A DNA stretch of 64,000 nucleotides from Comamonadaceae bacterium (GCA_027486755.1 JAIXOM010000004.1:57123-121122), one strand, 5' to 3'. Positions 55,577-64,000 are shown, counted from the first letter of the stretch. Numbers and translations: made by a program. Notes: generated by a model not told the origin, from the sequence alone.

Positions 55577-57382
55577 TCATGCGGCTTTTCTCAACTCGCT
55601 GAAACGCCGCGTCAGGTCGTAAGGGAAGACGTCGTGCACATGTCCCTCGATGATGCGCTCCTTGTTGGTCTGCCAAAAATCGGCATCCAGCAAATCGGCA
55701 TGGTGTTTCATGAACACCTGGCGCACTGATGGGTTGCCCAGCAAGAAGGGGCCAAAGGTCTCGGGGAACACATCTTTCGGCCCCACGTGGTACCAAACCT
55801 CCCCCGACATTTCGTCTTCCTCGTTGCGAGGCGCCGGCACGCGGCGGAAATTGCAGTCGGTGATGTATTCAATCTCGTCGTAGTCGTAAAACACCACTTT
55901 GCCGTGGCGGGTGACGCCGAAATTCTTCCAGAGCATGTCGCCGGGGAAAATATTGGCCGCCACCAAATCCTTGATGGCGTTGCCGTACTCAATGACAGCG
56001 CGCTCCATCTGCTCACGAGCGCGCACGTTGTCGGCGCCGGCATCAAACGACTCCTGCAGATAGATGTTGAGCGGGATCATGCGCCGCTCGATATAGACGT
56101 GCTTGATGATGACTTCCATCTGACCGTCACCGTCGCGGTCGCTGATCTCGATCTGGCTGGGCGCGAACTTGCGGATCTCTTCAATCAGCTCCTCCTCGAA
56201 ACGCACGAGAGGGAAGGCCACGTTGCTGTACTCCAGCGTGTCGGCCATGCGCCCGACCCGGTCGTGCTGCTTGACCAGAAGGTATTTGCCTTGGATCTGC
56301 TCGCGGGTGGTGTCTTTCTGCGGCGGGTAGTAGTCCTTGATGACCTTGAACACATAGGGAAAGGACGGCAGGTCGAACACCAGCATGACCATGCCCTTGA
56401 TGCCCGGCGCGATGCGAAAGCGGTCGGTGGAATGGCGCAGATGCTGCAAAAAGTCGCGGTAGAACAAGGTCTTGCCCTGCTTGGCCAGGCCCAGGGCGTT
56501 GTAGATCTCGGCCCGCGGCTTGCGCGGCATCATGCTGCGCAGAAACTGCACGTAGGCCGAGGGGATCTCCATGTCGACCATGAAATAGGCCCGCGCAAAG
56601 CTGAACAGGATGAGCAGATCATCCTCGCCGAAGAGCATGGCGTCTATGCACAGCTTGCCCTGCTCGTCATAGAGGATGGGCAGGGCGAACGGGATCTCCT
56701 GAAATCCGTTGATCACCTTGCCCACCACGTACGCACCCTTGTTGCGAAAGAACAGGCTGGACAGCGCTTGGATTTGGAAGTTGGCACGCAGCTTCATATC
56801 GCCCAGACGCTTTTGCACCTGCACCAGCACATCGGCTGCGTCACGCGGCAGGTCGCTAAACGGCTGGCGCAGGTCGAAGGACTCAATCAGCTGAACAATG
56901 ACCTGCTCCAGGTTGTCGCGCGTTGGGTACCAAGCTTTATAGGTGGGACGGGCGGTGGGCTCTTCGTTTTCAATGTACTCGGTGCTGACCGCCGGCCGCA
57001 CAAAGATGAAGTCGTTGTGAAAGTAGCTGCGGTGTAAAATTTTGGTGGTGACCGAGTTGAAGAAAGTCTCGGCCAACTCCGGCTGGTGGTGGTTGACCAG
57101 CAGGCCGATGTAATGCAGCTTGACCTGGTGCCAGACCTCCATGGGCTGCTCACCGGCCTTGAACTCGCGCTCCAGGCGGGTCGAAGCCTCGCGCACCCGC
57201 AGGTCATAGAACTCAATACGCTCACGCTGGGCCCGCTGCTGGCCGTGCCAGTCGGCGGTTTCAAAGCGGTGCTTGGCGCGGGCCGACTCACGCCGAAACA
57301 GGTCGTAGTGGCGGTTGAAACCGTCCATCATCGCCTTGGCGATGTCGTAGGCGATGCTCGAGTCCAGGCGCTGCGGGAACAT
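55577..57382 (-). CDS. aceK: Isocitrate dehydrogenase kinase/phosphatase
   Basis: A 601-residue AceK, the bifunctional enzyme that phosphorylates or dephosphorylates isocitrate dehydrogenase and so steers carbon into the glyoxylate shunt during growth on acetate or fatty acids. The family pattern runs throughout: [20 protein letters not shown] is the ATP-binding region, [15 protein letters not shown] and [20 protein letters not shown] the catalytic region, and [18 protein letters not shown] the metal-binding part. The length is close to that of other AceK proteins (about 580-610). It stands apart from aceA/aceB here, between carbonic anhydrase and thiolase genes in a catabolic run. Confidence 0.97.
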   Translation of the reverse strand: MFPQRLDSSIAYDIAKAMMDGFNRHYDLFRRESARAKHRFETADWHGQQRAQRERIEFYDLRVREASTRLEREFKAGEQPMEVWHQVKLHYIGLLVNHHQPELAETFFNSVTTKILHRSYFHNDFIFVRPAVSTEYIENEEPTARPTYKAWYPTRDNLEQVIVQLIESFDLRQPFSDLPRDAADVLVQVQKRLGDMKLRANFQIQALSSLFFRNKGAYVVGKVINGFQEIPFALPILYDEQGKLCIDAMLFGEDDLLILFSFARAYFMVDMEIPSAYVQFLRSMMPRKPRAEIYNALGLAKQGKTLFYRDFLQHLRHSTDRFRIAPGIKGMVMLVFDLPSFPYVFKVIKDYYPPQKDTTREQIQGKYLLVKQHDRVGRMADTLEYSNVAFPLVRFEEELIEEIRKFAPSQIEISDRDGDGQMEVIIKHVYIERRMIPLNIYLQESFDAGADNVRAREQMERAVIEYGNAIKDLVAANIFPGDMLWKNFGVTRHGKVVFYDYDEIEYITDCNFRRVPAPRNEEDEMSGEVWYHVGPKDVFPETFGPFLLGNPSVRQVFMKHHADLLDADFWQTNKERIIEGHVHDVFPYDLTRRFSELRKAA

Positions 57383-57406
57383 GGTGGGCTTTCGAAAGAG
57401 TGGCTG

Positions 57407-58063
57407 TCAGTGCACCTTGACGGTACGGGCCTTGCACTGCACCGCTTCCTCACGGATCTGCTCGATGCGCAGCGGGTCGTCGATCGACACCCGCAAGTCT
57501 TTGAGCAGGCCGTCCGACAAACCATAAACCCAGCCGTGCAAGGTGAGTTTTTGGCCACGCGCCCAGGCGTCCTGCACTACAGTGGAGCGGGCGACGTTGA
57601 CCACCTGCTCGATCACATTGAGCTCGACCAGCATATTGGCGCGGCGCTCCGGCGCCACGCTATCGAGCAGGCCGCGATGCCGGTCGGCCACGTCCTTGAT
57701 ATGGCGCAGCCAGTTGTCGGCCAGGCCGACCCGCACGTTGTTGAGGGCGGCGAGCACCCCGCCGCAGCCGTAGTGGCCAACCACCATGACATGCTCGACA
57801 TGGAGTTGATCGACCGCATACTGAATGGTCGACAGGCAGTTGAGGTCGGTGGGCACCACCACATTGGCCACGTTGCGGTGCACGAACACCTCGCCAGGCT
57901 CCAGGCCGGTGATCTGGTTGGCGGGCACCCGGCTGTCGGAGCAGCCTATCCACATATAACGCGGGTTTTGCTGGTGCGACAGATTGGTAAAAAAGCCGGG
58001 GCGCTCGGACTCCATGCTCTTGGCCCAGAGGCGGTTATGTTCTAGGAGGTGGCGCAGCGGCAT
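57407..58063 (-). CDS. can: Beta-class carbonic anhydrase
   Basis: A 218-residue beta-class carbonic anhydrase, a cytoplasmic zinc enzyme interconverting CO2 and bicarbonate. Zinc ligands are seen in WIGCSDSRVPANQITGLEPG (Cys, Asp) and VVGHYGCGGVLAAL (His, Cys), and EVFVHRNVANVV is typical. Bicarbonate supply would serve the biotin carboxylase of the leucine pathway, a sensible reason for its place beside ivd and aceK. It is eight bases from the ivd stop, so it is probably in the same operon. Confidence 0.96.
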   Translation of the reverse strand: MPLRHLLEHNRLWAKSMESERPGFFTNLSHQQNPRYMWIGCSDSRVPANQITGLEPGEVFVHRNVANVVVPTDLNCLSTIQYAVDQLHVEHVMVVGHYGCGGVLAALNNVRVGLADNWLRHIKDVADRHRGLLDSVAPERRANMLVELNVIEQVVNVARSTVVQDAWARGQKLTLHGWVYGLSDGLLKDLRVSIDDPLRIEQIREEAVQCKARTVKVH

Positions 58064-58071
58064 GGTAGTCC

Positions 58072-59256
58072 TTAGGCGCCGGCGGTTTCGGCGAACAGTT
58101 CACGGCCTATGAGCATACGGCGAATTTCGCTGGTGCCAGCGCCAATCTCGTAGAGCTTGGCGTCGCGCCACAGCCGGCCCAGCGGGTATTCATTGATGTA
58201 GCCATTGCCACCAAAAATCTGTACGCCCTCGCCCGCCATCCAGGTGGCTTTCTCGGCGGTCCACAGGATGACCGAAGCGCAGTCCTTGCGCACCTGGCGC
58301 ACATGCTCAGTGCCCAGCAGGTCCAGGTTTTTGGCCACGGTATAGGCAAAGGAGCGACCGGCCTGCAGCACGGTGTACATATCGGCCATCTTGCCCTGGA
58401 TGAGCTGGAACTCGCCGATGCTCTGGCCGAACTGCTTGCGGTCGTGAATGTAGGGGATCACGTTGTCCATGACTGCCTGCATGATCCCCAGGGGCCCGCC
58501 GCTGAGCACCGCGCGTTCGTAGTCCAGGCCGCTCATCAGCACCTTGGCGCCGTTGTTCAGGCCGCCCAGAATATTTTCTGCCGGCACCTCCACGTTCTGG
58601 AACACCAACTCACCGGTATGGCTGCCGCGCATGCCCAGCTTGTCGAGCTTTTGCGCAATGGAAAAACCTTTCATGCCTTTTTCAATCAGGAAGGCACTGA
58701 CGCCGCGTGCGCCCAGCTCGGGCTCGGTCTTGGCGTAGACCACCAGAGTGTCGGCGTCGGGGCCGTTGGTGATCCACATCTTGGAGCCGTTGAGCAGGTA
58801 GTAGCCGCCCTTGTCTTCCGCTTTGAGCTTCATGCTGATGACATCCGATCCCGCGCCCGGCTCAGACATGGCCAGGGCGCCGACATGCTCGCCGGTGATC
58901 AGCTGGGGCAGGTACTTGGCCCGCTGCGCTTCGGTGCCATTGCGCTTGATCTGATTGACGCACAAATTGGAATGCGCGCCATAGGACAGCCCCACCGAGG
59001 CGCTGGCGCGCGAGATCTCCTCCATGGCCACCATATGGGCCAGGTAGCCCATATTGGCGCCGCCGTACTCCTCACCCACGGTAATGCCGAGCACGCCCAG
59101 ATCGCCCATCTTGCGCCACAGGTCCATGGGGAATTGGTCGTTGCGGTCGATATCGGCCGCGCGCGGCGCGATCTCGGTCTGGGCAAAGTCACGCACCGCA
59201 TCGCGCAGGGCATCGACATCTTCACCAAGTTGAAAATTGAGTCCAGGCAGGTTCAT
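58072..59256 (-). CDS. ivd: Isovaleryl-CoA dehydrogenase
   Basis: A 394-residue isovaleryl-CoA dehydrogenase (LiuA), first committed step of leucine degradation after transamination and decarboxylation, passing electrons to ETF. It opens [20 protein letters not shown], as IVD proteins do. The catalytic glutamate is in [17 protein letters not shown], equivalent to the helix-G glutamate of human IVD, and the C-terminus has [18 protein letters not shown], lacking the YEGT glutamate, which again marks [21 protein letters not shown] is the flavin/acyl loop. Three 54-base repeats separate it from the upstream thioesterase gene. Confidence 0.97.
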   Translation of the reverse strand: MNLPGLNFQLGEDVDALRDAVRDFAQTEIAPRAADIDRNDQFPMDLWRKMGDLGVLGITVGEEYGGANMGYLAHMVAMEEISRASASVGLSYGAHSNLCVNQIKRNGTEAQRAKYLPQLITGEHVGALAMSEPGAGSDVISMKLKAEDKGGYYLLNGSKMWITNGPDADTLVVYAKTEPELGARGVSAFLIEKGMKGFSIAQKLDKLGMRGSHTGELVFQNVEVPAENILGGLNNGAKVLMSGLDYERAVLSGGPLGIMQAVMDNVIPYIHDRKQFGQSIGEFQLIQGKMADMYTVLQAGRSFAYTVAKNLDLLGTEHVRQVRKDCASVILWTAEKATWMAGEGVQIFGGNGYINEYPLGRLWRDAKLYEIGAGTSEIRRMLIGRELFAETAGA

Positions 59257-59282
59257 GGAGGTCCTTCAGTCCTTGCTATCTC

Positions 59283-59444
59283 AGTCAGTAGGGGACGGGG
59301 GAGGTTTGCTCCGCATGTGTTGGTCTGTCCCGCTCTAGTCAGTTGGGGACAGAGCAGATTTGCTGCGCAAATATTGGTCTGTCCCACTTTAGTCAGTTGG
59401 GGACAGAGCAAATTTGCTGCGCAAATATTGGTCTGTCCCACAAA
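59283..59444. repeat. Three tandem 54-bp repeats with internal dyads
   Basis: Units start at 59283, 59337 and 59391, each opening AGTCAGTxGGGGACxG and ending in TTGGTCTGTCCC. Within a unit GGGACAGA and TCTGTCCC pair, with a second short stem TTTGC/GCAAA inside, so every unit can fold alone. Units 2 and 3 are nearly identical; unit 1 is more diverged. They fill most of the 191-base gap between the thioesterase and ivd genes. Confidence 0.88.
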
Positions 59445-59447
59445 TTA

Positions 59448-59900
59448 TCAATAAGTCTTTGTGACCGGCGCCAAGGTCTGCTGCATGATGGCGCAGTCGC
59501 GGCGCTGGCCATCGCCGTAGTGCAACACTTCGGCGGTGGTGACGATGACGCGGCGGCCGGCCTTGACAACACGACCAATGGCGCGCAGCTCGCCGCCCTG
59601 AAAGGCGTTCAGGAAGTTGATCTTGTATTCCACCGTAGTCACCTCGGAACCCTCGGGGCATACCGTCAGCGCGGCATAGCCGCCGGCAATATCGGCCAAA
59701 GCGCCTATAGCCCCACCATGAAAGCCGCCTTGCTGCTGCGTGACCTTGTCTGAATACGGCAGGGCCAGCTCGCACAGGCCGGGCTCCACGCGCAGCAGGC
59801 GGGCGCCCAAGTGCAGCATCATGCCTTGGCGCTCGAAACTGGCGCGCACCCGCTCGATCATGCCGGCCGTGTCTGTGGCGGGCTTGGACATGGAATTCAT
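59448..59900 (-). CDS. PaaI-family (hotdog) thioesterase
   Basis: A 150-residue hotdog-fold thioesterase of the PaaI type, hydrolysing acyl- or aryl-CoA esters. Typical features: QQQGGFHGGAIGALADIAGG around residue 55, with the HGG motif over the active-site helix, then TTVEYKINFLNAFQGGELRA and RRVIVTTAEVLH. It is the second gene of the liuR unit: its start overlaps the liuR stop region by four bases. It may release CoA from stalled pathway intermediates. The specific substrate is unknown. Confidence 0.92.
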   Translation of the reverse strand: MNSMSKPATDTAGMIERVRASFERQGMMLHLGARLLRVEPGLCELALPYSDKVTQQQGGFHGGAIGALADIAGGYAALTVCPEGSEVTTVEYKINFLNAFQGGELRAIGRVVKAGRRVIVTTAEVLHYGDGQRRDCAIMQQTLAPVTKTY

Positions 59901-60328
59901 ACGGCCTTCTCCGCAAGGGCCCGGCTTGGACGGGCGGGTGATTTTTCGGTCTTGGCCAACAACGCCCTGGCCTCGCGCTCATGCGCCTTGATCTCTTCGA
60001 GGTTGGCTTGCAGGTCGGCCATCTGCTCCTCGATCTGGCGCTTGTGCCCGTCGAGAATCACCAGGAACTTGCGCAACTGCGGCACCGTATCGCGCGGGCT
60101 CTCGTAGGTGTCGATGATTTCCTTGGCCTCGGTCAGGCTCAGGCCCAGGCGCTTGGCACGCAAGGTGAGCTTCAGGCGGGTGCGGTCGCGGGCGCTGTAA
60201 ATACGGTTACGCCCGCCCGGCCCTTCGCGCTTGGGCTGCAGCAGGCCCATGTCTTCATAAAACCGCATGGCCCTGGTGGTCAGGTCAAACTCTTTGGCGA
60301 GGTCGCTGATGGTGTAGATGGTGGCCAT
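59897..60328 (-). CDS. liuR: MerR-family regulator, LiuR-like
   Basis: A 143-residue MerR-family regulator. The helix-turn-helix runs YTISDLAKEFDLTTRAMRFY then EDMGLLQPKREG, and the dimerisation helix follows (LILD.. GHKRQIEEQMADLQANLEEI, coiled coil). It lacks cysteines for metal sensing. The group called LiuR controls branched-chain amino acid and acyl-CoA degradation in proteobacteria, and the thioesterase and ivd genes follow directly, so the assignment is good. I start at ATG 60328; ATG 60334 is also possible. A 20-bp perfect palindrome 102 bases upstream is its likely site. Confidence 0.88.
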   Translation of the reverse strand: MATIYTISDLAKEFDLTTRAMRFYEDMGLLQPKREGPGGRNRIYSARDRTRLKLTLRAKRLGLSLTEAKEIIDTYESPRDTVPQLRKFLVILDGHKRQIEEQMADLQANLEEIKAHEREARALLAKTEKSPARPSRALAEKAV

Positions 60329-60429
60329 GCGCATTCGGTGCAAGCGGCAACCCGCCCCCGTGGCCAGCCCAGGCGCTTTGAGCATGGGCGACAGATCTCA
60401 AGGACAGGGCTGCCTACAATCGGGCGAAC

Positions 60430-60449
60430 TGACGTTTACGTAAACGTCA
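60430..60449. promoter_or_regulatory. 20-bp perfect palindrome, candidate LiuR operator
   Basis: TGACGTTTACGTAAACGTCA is exactly self-complementary. It stands between the divergent liuR-ivd unit and the metallo-beta-lactamase-fold gene, close to a TATAAC (60463-60468). Palindromes of the form TTGACGT..ACGTCAA/ TTTACGTAAA are what I recall for LiuR sites; the exact consensus should be checked. Confidence 0.75.
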
Positions 60450-60484
60450 ACAACCCGCAGAATATAACGCAGATCGCGCGCGCC

Positions 60485-61552
60485 ATGAACACCCTGGAAG
60501 AAGCCTTGCATTACCCCTGGGGCGCCGAGCTGCCTGCCGCTGGCAGCGCCCTGAGCTTGGCGCCCGGCCTGGCCTGGCTGCGCATGGAACTGCCCTTTGC
60601 ACTCAACCACATCAACCTGTGGCTGCTGCGCGATGAGATCGACGGCCGGCAAGGCTGGAGCGTCATCGATACCTGCGTTGACAACCCTCAGGCGCGCGCG
60701 CAATGGGAGCAGGTGATCGCCCAGGAGATGCAAGGCCTGCCCGTGCTGCGTGTGCTGGCCACCCATATGCACCCCGACCACCTGGGCCTGGCGCATTGGC
60801 TTTGCGAGCGGTTTTCGGCGCCGCTGTGGATCAGCGCGGGTGATTTTTTAACGGCGCGGCTCGCGGTGCTGCAGCACGACTCCTATGGCGGCCAGCCCAT
60901 GGTGGACTTTTTCACCCGCCACGGCATGAAGAACAGCCAGGTTCTCGAGAACGTGTTCGGTCGCAAAGGCCAATATGCCCACCTGGTGCCCAAACTGCCC
61001 GACCAGTACAGGCGACTGCTCGATGGTCAGGAGCTGAGCATGGGCGCTCGCCGCTGGCGTTGCATCAGCGGCTTTGGCCATTCGCCCGAGCACGTGGCGC
61101 TGTACTGCGACGACCCCGGTCTGGCGCAGCCGGTGCTGATCAGCGGCGACATGGTGCTGCCGCGCATCTCCACCAACATCAGCCTGCTGGCCACCGAGCC
61201 CGAAGGCAACCCGCTGCAGCTCTTTCTGGACTCACTGGAAAAGTTTCTGCCCCTGCCTGAAAACATCTTGGTGCTGCCTTCGCACGGCCGCCCCTTTGTG
61301 GGCCTGCACGAGCGGATCAAGCAATTGCGCGATCACCACCGGGACCGGCTGGAAGAGGTCATGCAATCATGCGCGGAGCAGCCGCGCTGCGCCGCCGACA
61401 TCGTGCCCGTGATGTTCAAACGCACGCTCGACGCCCACCAAACCGCCTTCGCCCTGGGCGAAAGCATGGCCCATCTGAACCTGCTCTGGCACGCCGGCGC
61501 ACTGCGGCGTCAGGCTGACGCACATGGCGTGCTGCGCTTTGCACCGGCCTAA
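60485..61552 (+). CDS. Metallo-beta-lactamase-fold hydrolase
   Basis: A 355-residue MBL-fold metallohydrolase of the glyoxalase-II-like group. The metal motif is VLATHMHPDHLGLAHWL (HxHxDH), the next ligand histidine lies in CISGFGHSPEHVALYC, the bridging aspartate in LISGDMVLPRIST, and a late histidine in LVLPSHGRPFVG. A 60-residue C-terminal helical tail follows. It is divergent from liuR and shares the 20-bp palindrome, so it is probably part of the LiuR regulon, and may be a thioesterase-type hydrolase of acyl-CoA or a related ester. ATG 60485 has no strong ribosome-binding site. Confidence 0.9.
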   Translation: MNTLEEALHYPWGAELPAAGSALSLAPGLAWLRMELPFALNHINLWLLRDEIDGRQGWSVIDTCVDNPQARAQWEQVIAQEMQGLPVLRVLATHMHPDHLGLAHWLCERFSAPLWISAGDFLTARLAVLQHDSYGGQPMVDFFTRHGMKNSQVLENVFGRKGQYAHLVPKLPDQYRRLLDGQELSMGARRWRCISGFGHSPEHVALYCDDPGLAQPVLISGDMVLPRISTNISLLATEPEGNPLQLFLDSLEKFLPLPENILVLPSHGRPFVGLHERIKQLRDHHRDRLEEVMQSCAEQPRCAADIVPVMFKRTLDAHQTAFALGESMAHLNLLWHAGALRRQADAHGVLRFAPA

Positions 61553-61573
61553 AGCAGGCTGCGCTGGACGGGC

Positions 61574-62005
61574 TCAGTTCAGCGAGGCGGTCTCGTTGAC
61601 GCCCAGCCAAAAGTCGCGCAGGCTGGCCACCTTGCGGCGGTACTGCGCGAAAGCCACTGGCTTGGCCACATAGCCATTGGCACCGCTGCGGTAACAGGCC
61701 CGCACATCGTCGGGCTCGCTGGAGGAGGTGAGCATCACCACCGGCGTCACCTCGGTCAGCGGGTTTTCGCGCAACTGGCGCAGCACCTGCAGGCCCGAGA
61801 GCATGGGCAGGTTCATATCAAGAATCACCAAAGCCGGCTGCTCACTCGGGTCACGCGCCGCATGCTCGCCCCGCGCCCACAAATAGTCCAGCGCCTGCTG
61901 CCCATCCCGCGCCCAAACCACCTCGTCCTCCTGACCCAGCGCATGGCGAGTCAGTTGGTGCAAGTCGGGGTTGTCTTCAACCAGCAGGATCTGTTTGGAG
62001 GGCAT
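61574..62005 (-). CDS. Single-domain response regulator (CheY/Rcp1-like)
   Basis: A 143-residue stand-alone receiver protein. The acidic cluster is LLVEDNPDLHQ, the phospho-acceptor Asp in LVILDMNLPMLSGLQVLRQL, the switch threonine/serine in VVMLTSSSEPDDV, and the lysine in NGYVAKPVAFAQYRR. The slightly long loop between strands (RDPSEQPALV) is typical of Rcp1-type receivers that pair with phytochrome-like or hybrid kinases. No output domain and no kinase gene is adjacent. Convergent with the MBL-fold gene and followed at a distance by the RTX gene. Confidence 0.9.
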   Translation of the reverse strand: MPSKQILLVEDNPDLHQLTRHALGQEDEVVWARDGQQALDYLWARGEHAARDPSEQPALVILDMNLPMLSGLQVLRQLRENPLTEVTPVVMLTSSSEPDDVRACYRSGANGYVAKPVAFAQYRRKVASLRDFWLGVNETASLN

Positions 62006-62134
62006 GACGGGTTTCTCAGGCTGTGTGGATCACAGTCTAGGAAGCGTGAGCCCCGAGATGTTTTAAAAAAGGTTAACCACGGTCTCGGACTCCTTGCCCA
62101 CCCACCCCCAGAACACATGCGGCAATCAAGCCAC

Positions 62135-64000
62135 TCACAGCACCACCACATGCTGGGCGCCGAAGCCCTGCGGCAGGTTATTCAGCGTCGCGATCAGCAG
62201 CGCTGCGCTTGAACCATTGCCGCTGGCGTCGTAGCTGAGCTGTCCGGTTTGCGGGTTGTAGACCAGGTAATCGTCCTCGCCCACCGGGGCTTGGCTGCTC
62301 AGGCGGAACTTGTCGCTCAGGCTGCTTGCGCCGGCCAGCTTGGCGAACACCGCTGAGTCGAGCAGCAACTTGTCGCCATCGGCCGCGCTGAAGTCCATCA
62401 CCGTGTCAGCCTGTCCCGCACCAGGGGCGCTGCTGAACACAAACCTGTCGGCGCCACTGCCGCCATAGAGCGTGTCAGCTTCTGCACCGCCAGCTAAGGT
62501 GTCGGCACCGGCCCCGCCATTGAGCACATCGTCGCCAGCCAGCCCTTCGAGCCGATTGGCCTGGGCATCGCCCACAAGGTAGTCGCGCAAGTTGGAGCCT
62601 ATGGCGTTTTCGATGGACACCAGGGTATCGGGTATGCCGTCGTAATACTGCGCGCCGTAGCGGTAGCGCCAGGCTTGGCCGGCGGCCAGGTCCACCCAAA
62701 TGCCACCGGCACCACCAAAGCCGCCATAGGTACGGATACCGTTGTAGGTTTGAACGCTGTAGTCCACCGTGTCAGAGCCCGCACCGCCGTCGTAGCGGTT
62801 TTGCTCCCAGGCTAAGGTGGTGCGAATCAAATCATCGCCCTCGCCGCCATAGACAGTGTCGGCGCCACCGGCGTCGTAGAAGGTGTCATTGCCGGCGCTG
62901 CCGTCGAGCACATTGGCTGCGCCATTGCCGGTGATCACATTGCTCAGTGCATTGCCGCTGCCATTGATCGCTCCGCTACCGGTCAGCGTGAGGTTCTCGA
63001 CGTTGGTCGTCAAGGTGTAGCTCGCAGCCGCTTGCACGGTGTCTGTTCCTTCGTTGGCGTTTTCTGTCACCACGTCGTCGGTGTTGTCGACCACGTAAGT
63101 GTCATTGCCTGCGCCGCCTACCAGGGTGTCAGCACCGGCGCCACCATTGAGCACATCGTCACCGGCCAGCCCTTCCAGCCTATTTGCTTGGGCATCGCCC
63201 ACCAGGTAGTCGCGCAAGTTGGAACCTATGGCGTTTTCGATGGACACCAGGGTATCGGGTATGCCGTCGTAATACTGCGCGCCATAGCGGTAGCGCCAGG
63301 CTTGGCCGGCGGCCAGGTCTACCCAGATGCCACCAGTACCACCAAAGCCGCCATAGGCGCGGCTACCGTTGTAGCTTTGTACGCTGTAGTCCACAGTGTC
63401 TGTGCCCGCACCGCCGTCGTAGCGGTTTTGCTCCCAGGCCAGCGTGGTGCGGATCAAATCATCGCCTTCGCCGCCATAGACCGTGTCGGCGCCACCGGCG
63501 TCGTAGAAGGTGTCATTGCCGGCGCCGCCGTCGAGGGTGTCATTGCCAGTTCCGCCATCGAGCGTGTCACCTAAGGAGCCGCCTACAAGCGTGTCATTGC
63601 CTGCTAGGCCTTGCATCTCGTTGGCCACATCGAAGATACCGGTGAAATCATCATTGCCGCTGGTACCCGCCTGGCGCTTTGCGATATCGGCCACAGTCCA
63701 TTCGGTGCCGTCTGCAAATCGGATGGTCTCGACGCGCTCACGTCCGCTCCAGCCAAAGTAATTGCTGATGCTCACCGAATCGCCGCCAGCCCAAGACAGA
63801 TTCAGGCTGTCGCCCACGCGGCCCACCACCGCAGCGGCGGCGCTCAGCCCCGCGCCCAGCTTCAGAAGGTCGGCATCACCATCTGTGTCGTCCCAGGACT
63901 TGTTGTCACTGATGGTGTCAGAACCATCGCCTTGGTTGAAGATGTAGATATCGTCACCCGAGCCGCCGTCGAGCTTGTCGTTGCCGGCACCGCCCGTCAG
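62135..64000 (-). CDS. RTX calcium-binding repeat protein, N-terminal part outside the window
   Basis: The reading frame is open from 62135 to the right edge (64000), so at least 621 residues of C-terminal sequence are here and the start lies beyond. It is filled with RTX nonapeptides (GGxGxDxLx, for example LDGGTGNDTLDGGAGNDTF), which bind calcium in the extracellular space, plus a NVENLTLTGSGAINGSGN segment seen in large surface proteins. The C-terminal region (FRLSSQAPVGEDDYLVYNPQ, TGQLSYDASGNGSSAALLIA) is a typical type I secretion signal domain. A 143-residue segment occurs twice with a 209-residue period. It is probably a secreted or surface hydrolase/adhesin; its N-terminal domain is not visible. 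Confidence 0.93.
   Translation of the reverse strand: MTGGAGNDKLDGGSGDDIYIFNQGDGSDTISDNKSWDDTDGDADLLKLGAGLSAAAAVVGRVGDSLNLSWAGGDSVSISNYFGWSGRERVETIRFADGTEWTVADIAKRQAGTSGNDDFTGIFDVANEMQGLAGNDTLVGGSLGDTLDGGTGNDTLDGGAGNDTFYDAGGADTVYGGEGDDLIRTTLAWEQNRYDGGAGTDTVDYSVQSYNGSRAYGGFGGTGGIWVDLAAGQAWRYRYGAQYYDGIPDTLVSIENAIGSNLRDYLVGDAQANRLEGLAGDDVLNGGAGADTLVGGAGNDTYVVDNTDDVVTENANEGTDTVQAAASYTLTTNVENLTLTGSGAINGSGNALSNVITGNGAANVLDGSAGNDTFYDAGGADTVYGGEGDDLIRTTLAWEQNRYDGGAGSDTVDYSVQTYNGIRTYGGFGGAGGIWVDLAAGQAWRYRYGAQYYDGIPDTLVSIENAIGSNLRDYLVGDAQANRLEGLAGDDVLNGGAGADTLAGGAEADTLYGGSGADRFVFSSAPGAGQADTVMDFSAADGDKLLLDSAVFAKLAGASSLSDKFRLSSQAPVGEDDYLVYNPQTGQLSYDASGNGSSAALLIATLNNLPQGFGAQHVVVL
62486..63541 (-). repeat. 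Internal duplication in the RTX gene (627-bp period)
   Basis: Segments about 62486-62914 and 63113-63541 are near-identical at nucleotide level, offset by exactly 627 bases (209 codons). Both encode YDAGGADTVYGGEGDDLIRT through NLRDYLVGDAQANRLEGLAG. The high similarity points to recent duplication or gene conversion. Confidence 0.85.

Noticed and set aside
59253..59441. A 62-residue minus-strand frame with an 18-residue repeat (GQTNICAANLLCPQLT)
   Set aside because: It is simply the translation of the three 54-bp repeats; no ribosome-binding site and the repeat's own dyads explain it better.
59283..59444. Possible CRISPR array
   Set aside because: The units are contiguous 54-bp copies with no unique spacers, and no cas genes are present.

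Overview
The window is GC-rich and gene-dense (GC not computed). It looks like the chromosome of a betaproteobacterium in the Burkholderiales, most likely Comamonadaceae. Supporting signs are three Bug-type (TTT) periplasmic binding proteins, a complete leucine/isovalerate degradation set under a MerR-type LiuR-like regulator, a double-length UvrA, the DUF485/acetate-symporter/DUF294/exonuclease neighbourhood, and REP-like palindromes. No rRNA or tRNA gene was recognised.

Region 1 (1-15.3 kb) concerns uptake and amino-acid-related metabolism. It holds a 5'-truncated Bug protein, a ModA-like binding protein and a ccdAB toxin-antitoxin pair with a clear operator. A minus-strand cluster follows: Bug protein, then M20 (hippurate-hydrolase-like) amidohydrolase, then a tandem glycine riboswitch with terminator, then a DadA-like FAD enzyme, with a divergent LysR gene. 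After that come a haloacid-dehalogenase-like protein, htpG, two amino-acid/metabolite exporters, REP-like repeats, a third Bug protein, PhzF, a histidine phosphatase and a VF530 protein.

Region 2 (15.3-23.6 kb) is accessory in character. It has a two-component system with an array of 11-bp-spaced direct repeats, a remnant of a glycosyltransferase gene, vapBC, a RidA gene with an in-frame stop, a membrane/coiled-coil gene followed by half of an integron attC-like site, a binding-protein/diguanylate-cyclase pair, and a DUF433/DUF5615 toxin-antitoxin remnant.

Region 3 (23.6-38.4 kb) contains a 2121-residue UvrA with four ABC modules. Copies of a dispersed palindromic repeat sit in frame in its linkers and tail. 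Next come a small membrane protein, an MHS-family transporter, a DnaQ-like exonuclease next to a cNMP/CBS/DUF294 protein, a small membrane/TPR pair, and DUF485 with an ActP-like symporter.

Region 4 (38.4-62 kb) is largely minus-strand leucine catabolism: liuR, PaaI thioesterase, isovaleryl-CoA dehydrogenase, methylcrotonyl-CoA carboxylase beta and alpha chains, methylglutaconyl-CoA hydratase, HMG-CoA lyase and a thiolase. Between them lie aceK, carbonic anhydrase, two further acyl-CoA dehydrogenases, an SDR and housekeeping genes. Toxin-antitoxin loci (vapBC, brnTA) and dispersed repeats interrupt the set. Together the enzymes would take isovaleryl-CoA to acetoacetate and acetyl-CoA; AceK (glyoxylate-shunt control) and the acetate symporter fit a cell that lives on acetyl-CoA-yielding carbon. 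The window ends inside a large RTX (calcium-binding repeat) protein with a 209-residue internal duplication.

The observations most worth following are: (i) in-frame colonisation of uvrA by a palindromic repeat found at other sites in the window; (ii) the glycine riboswitch joined to an amidohydrolase/FAD-oxidase catabolic cluster; (iii) the solute-binding-protein/diguanylate-cyclase pair; (iv) the small mosaic island at 18.4-20.4 kb bounded by inverted REP-like motifs.
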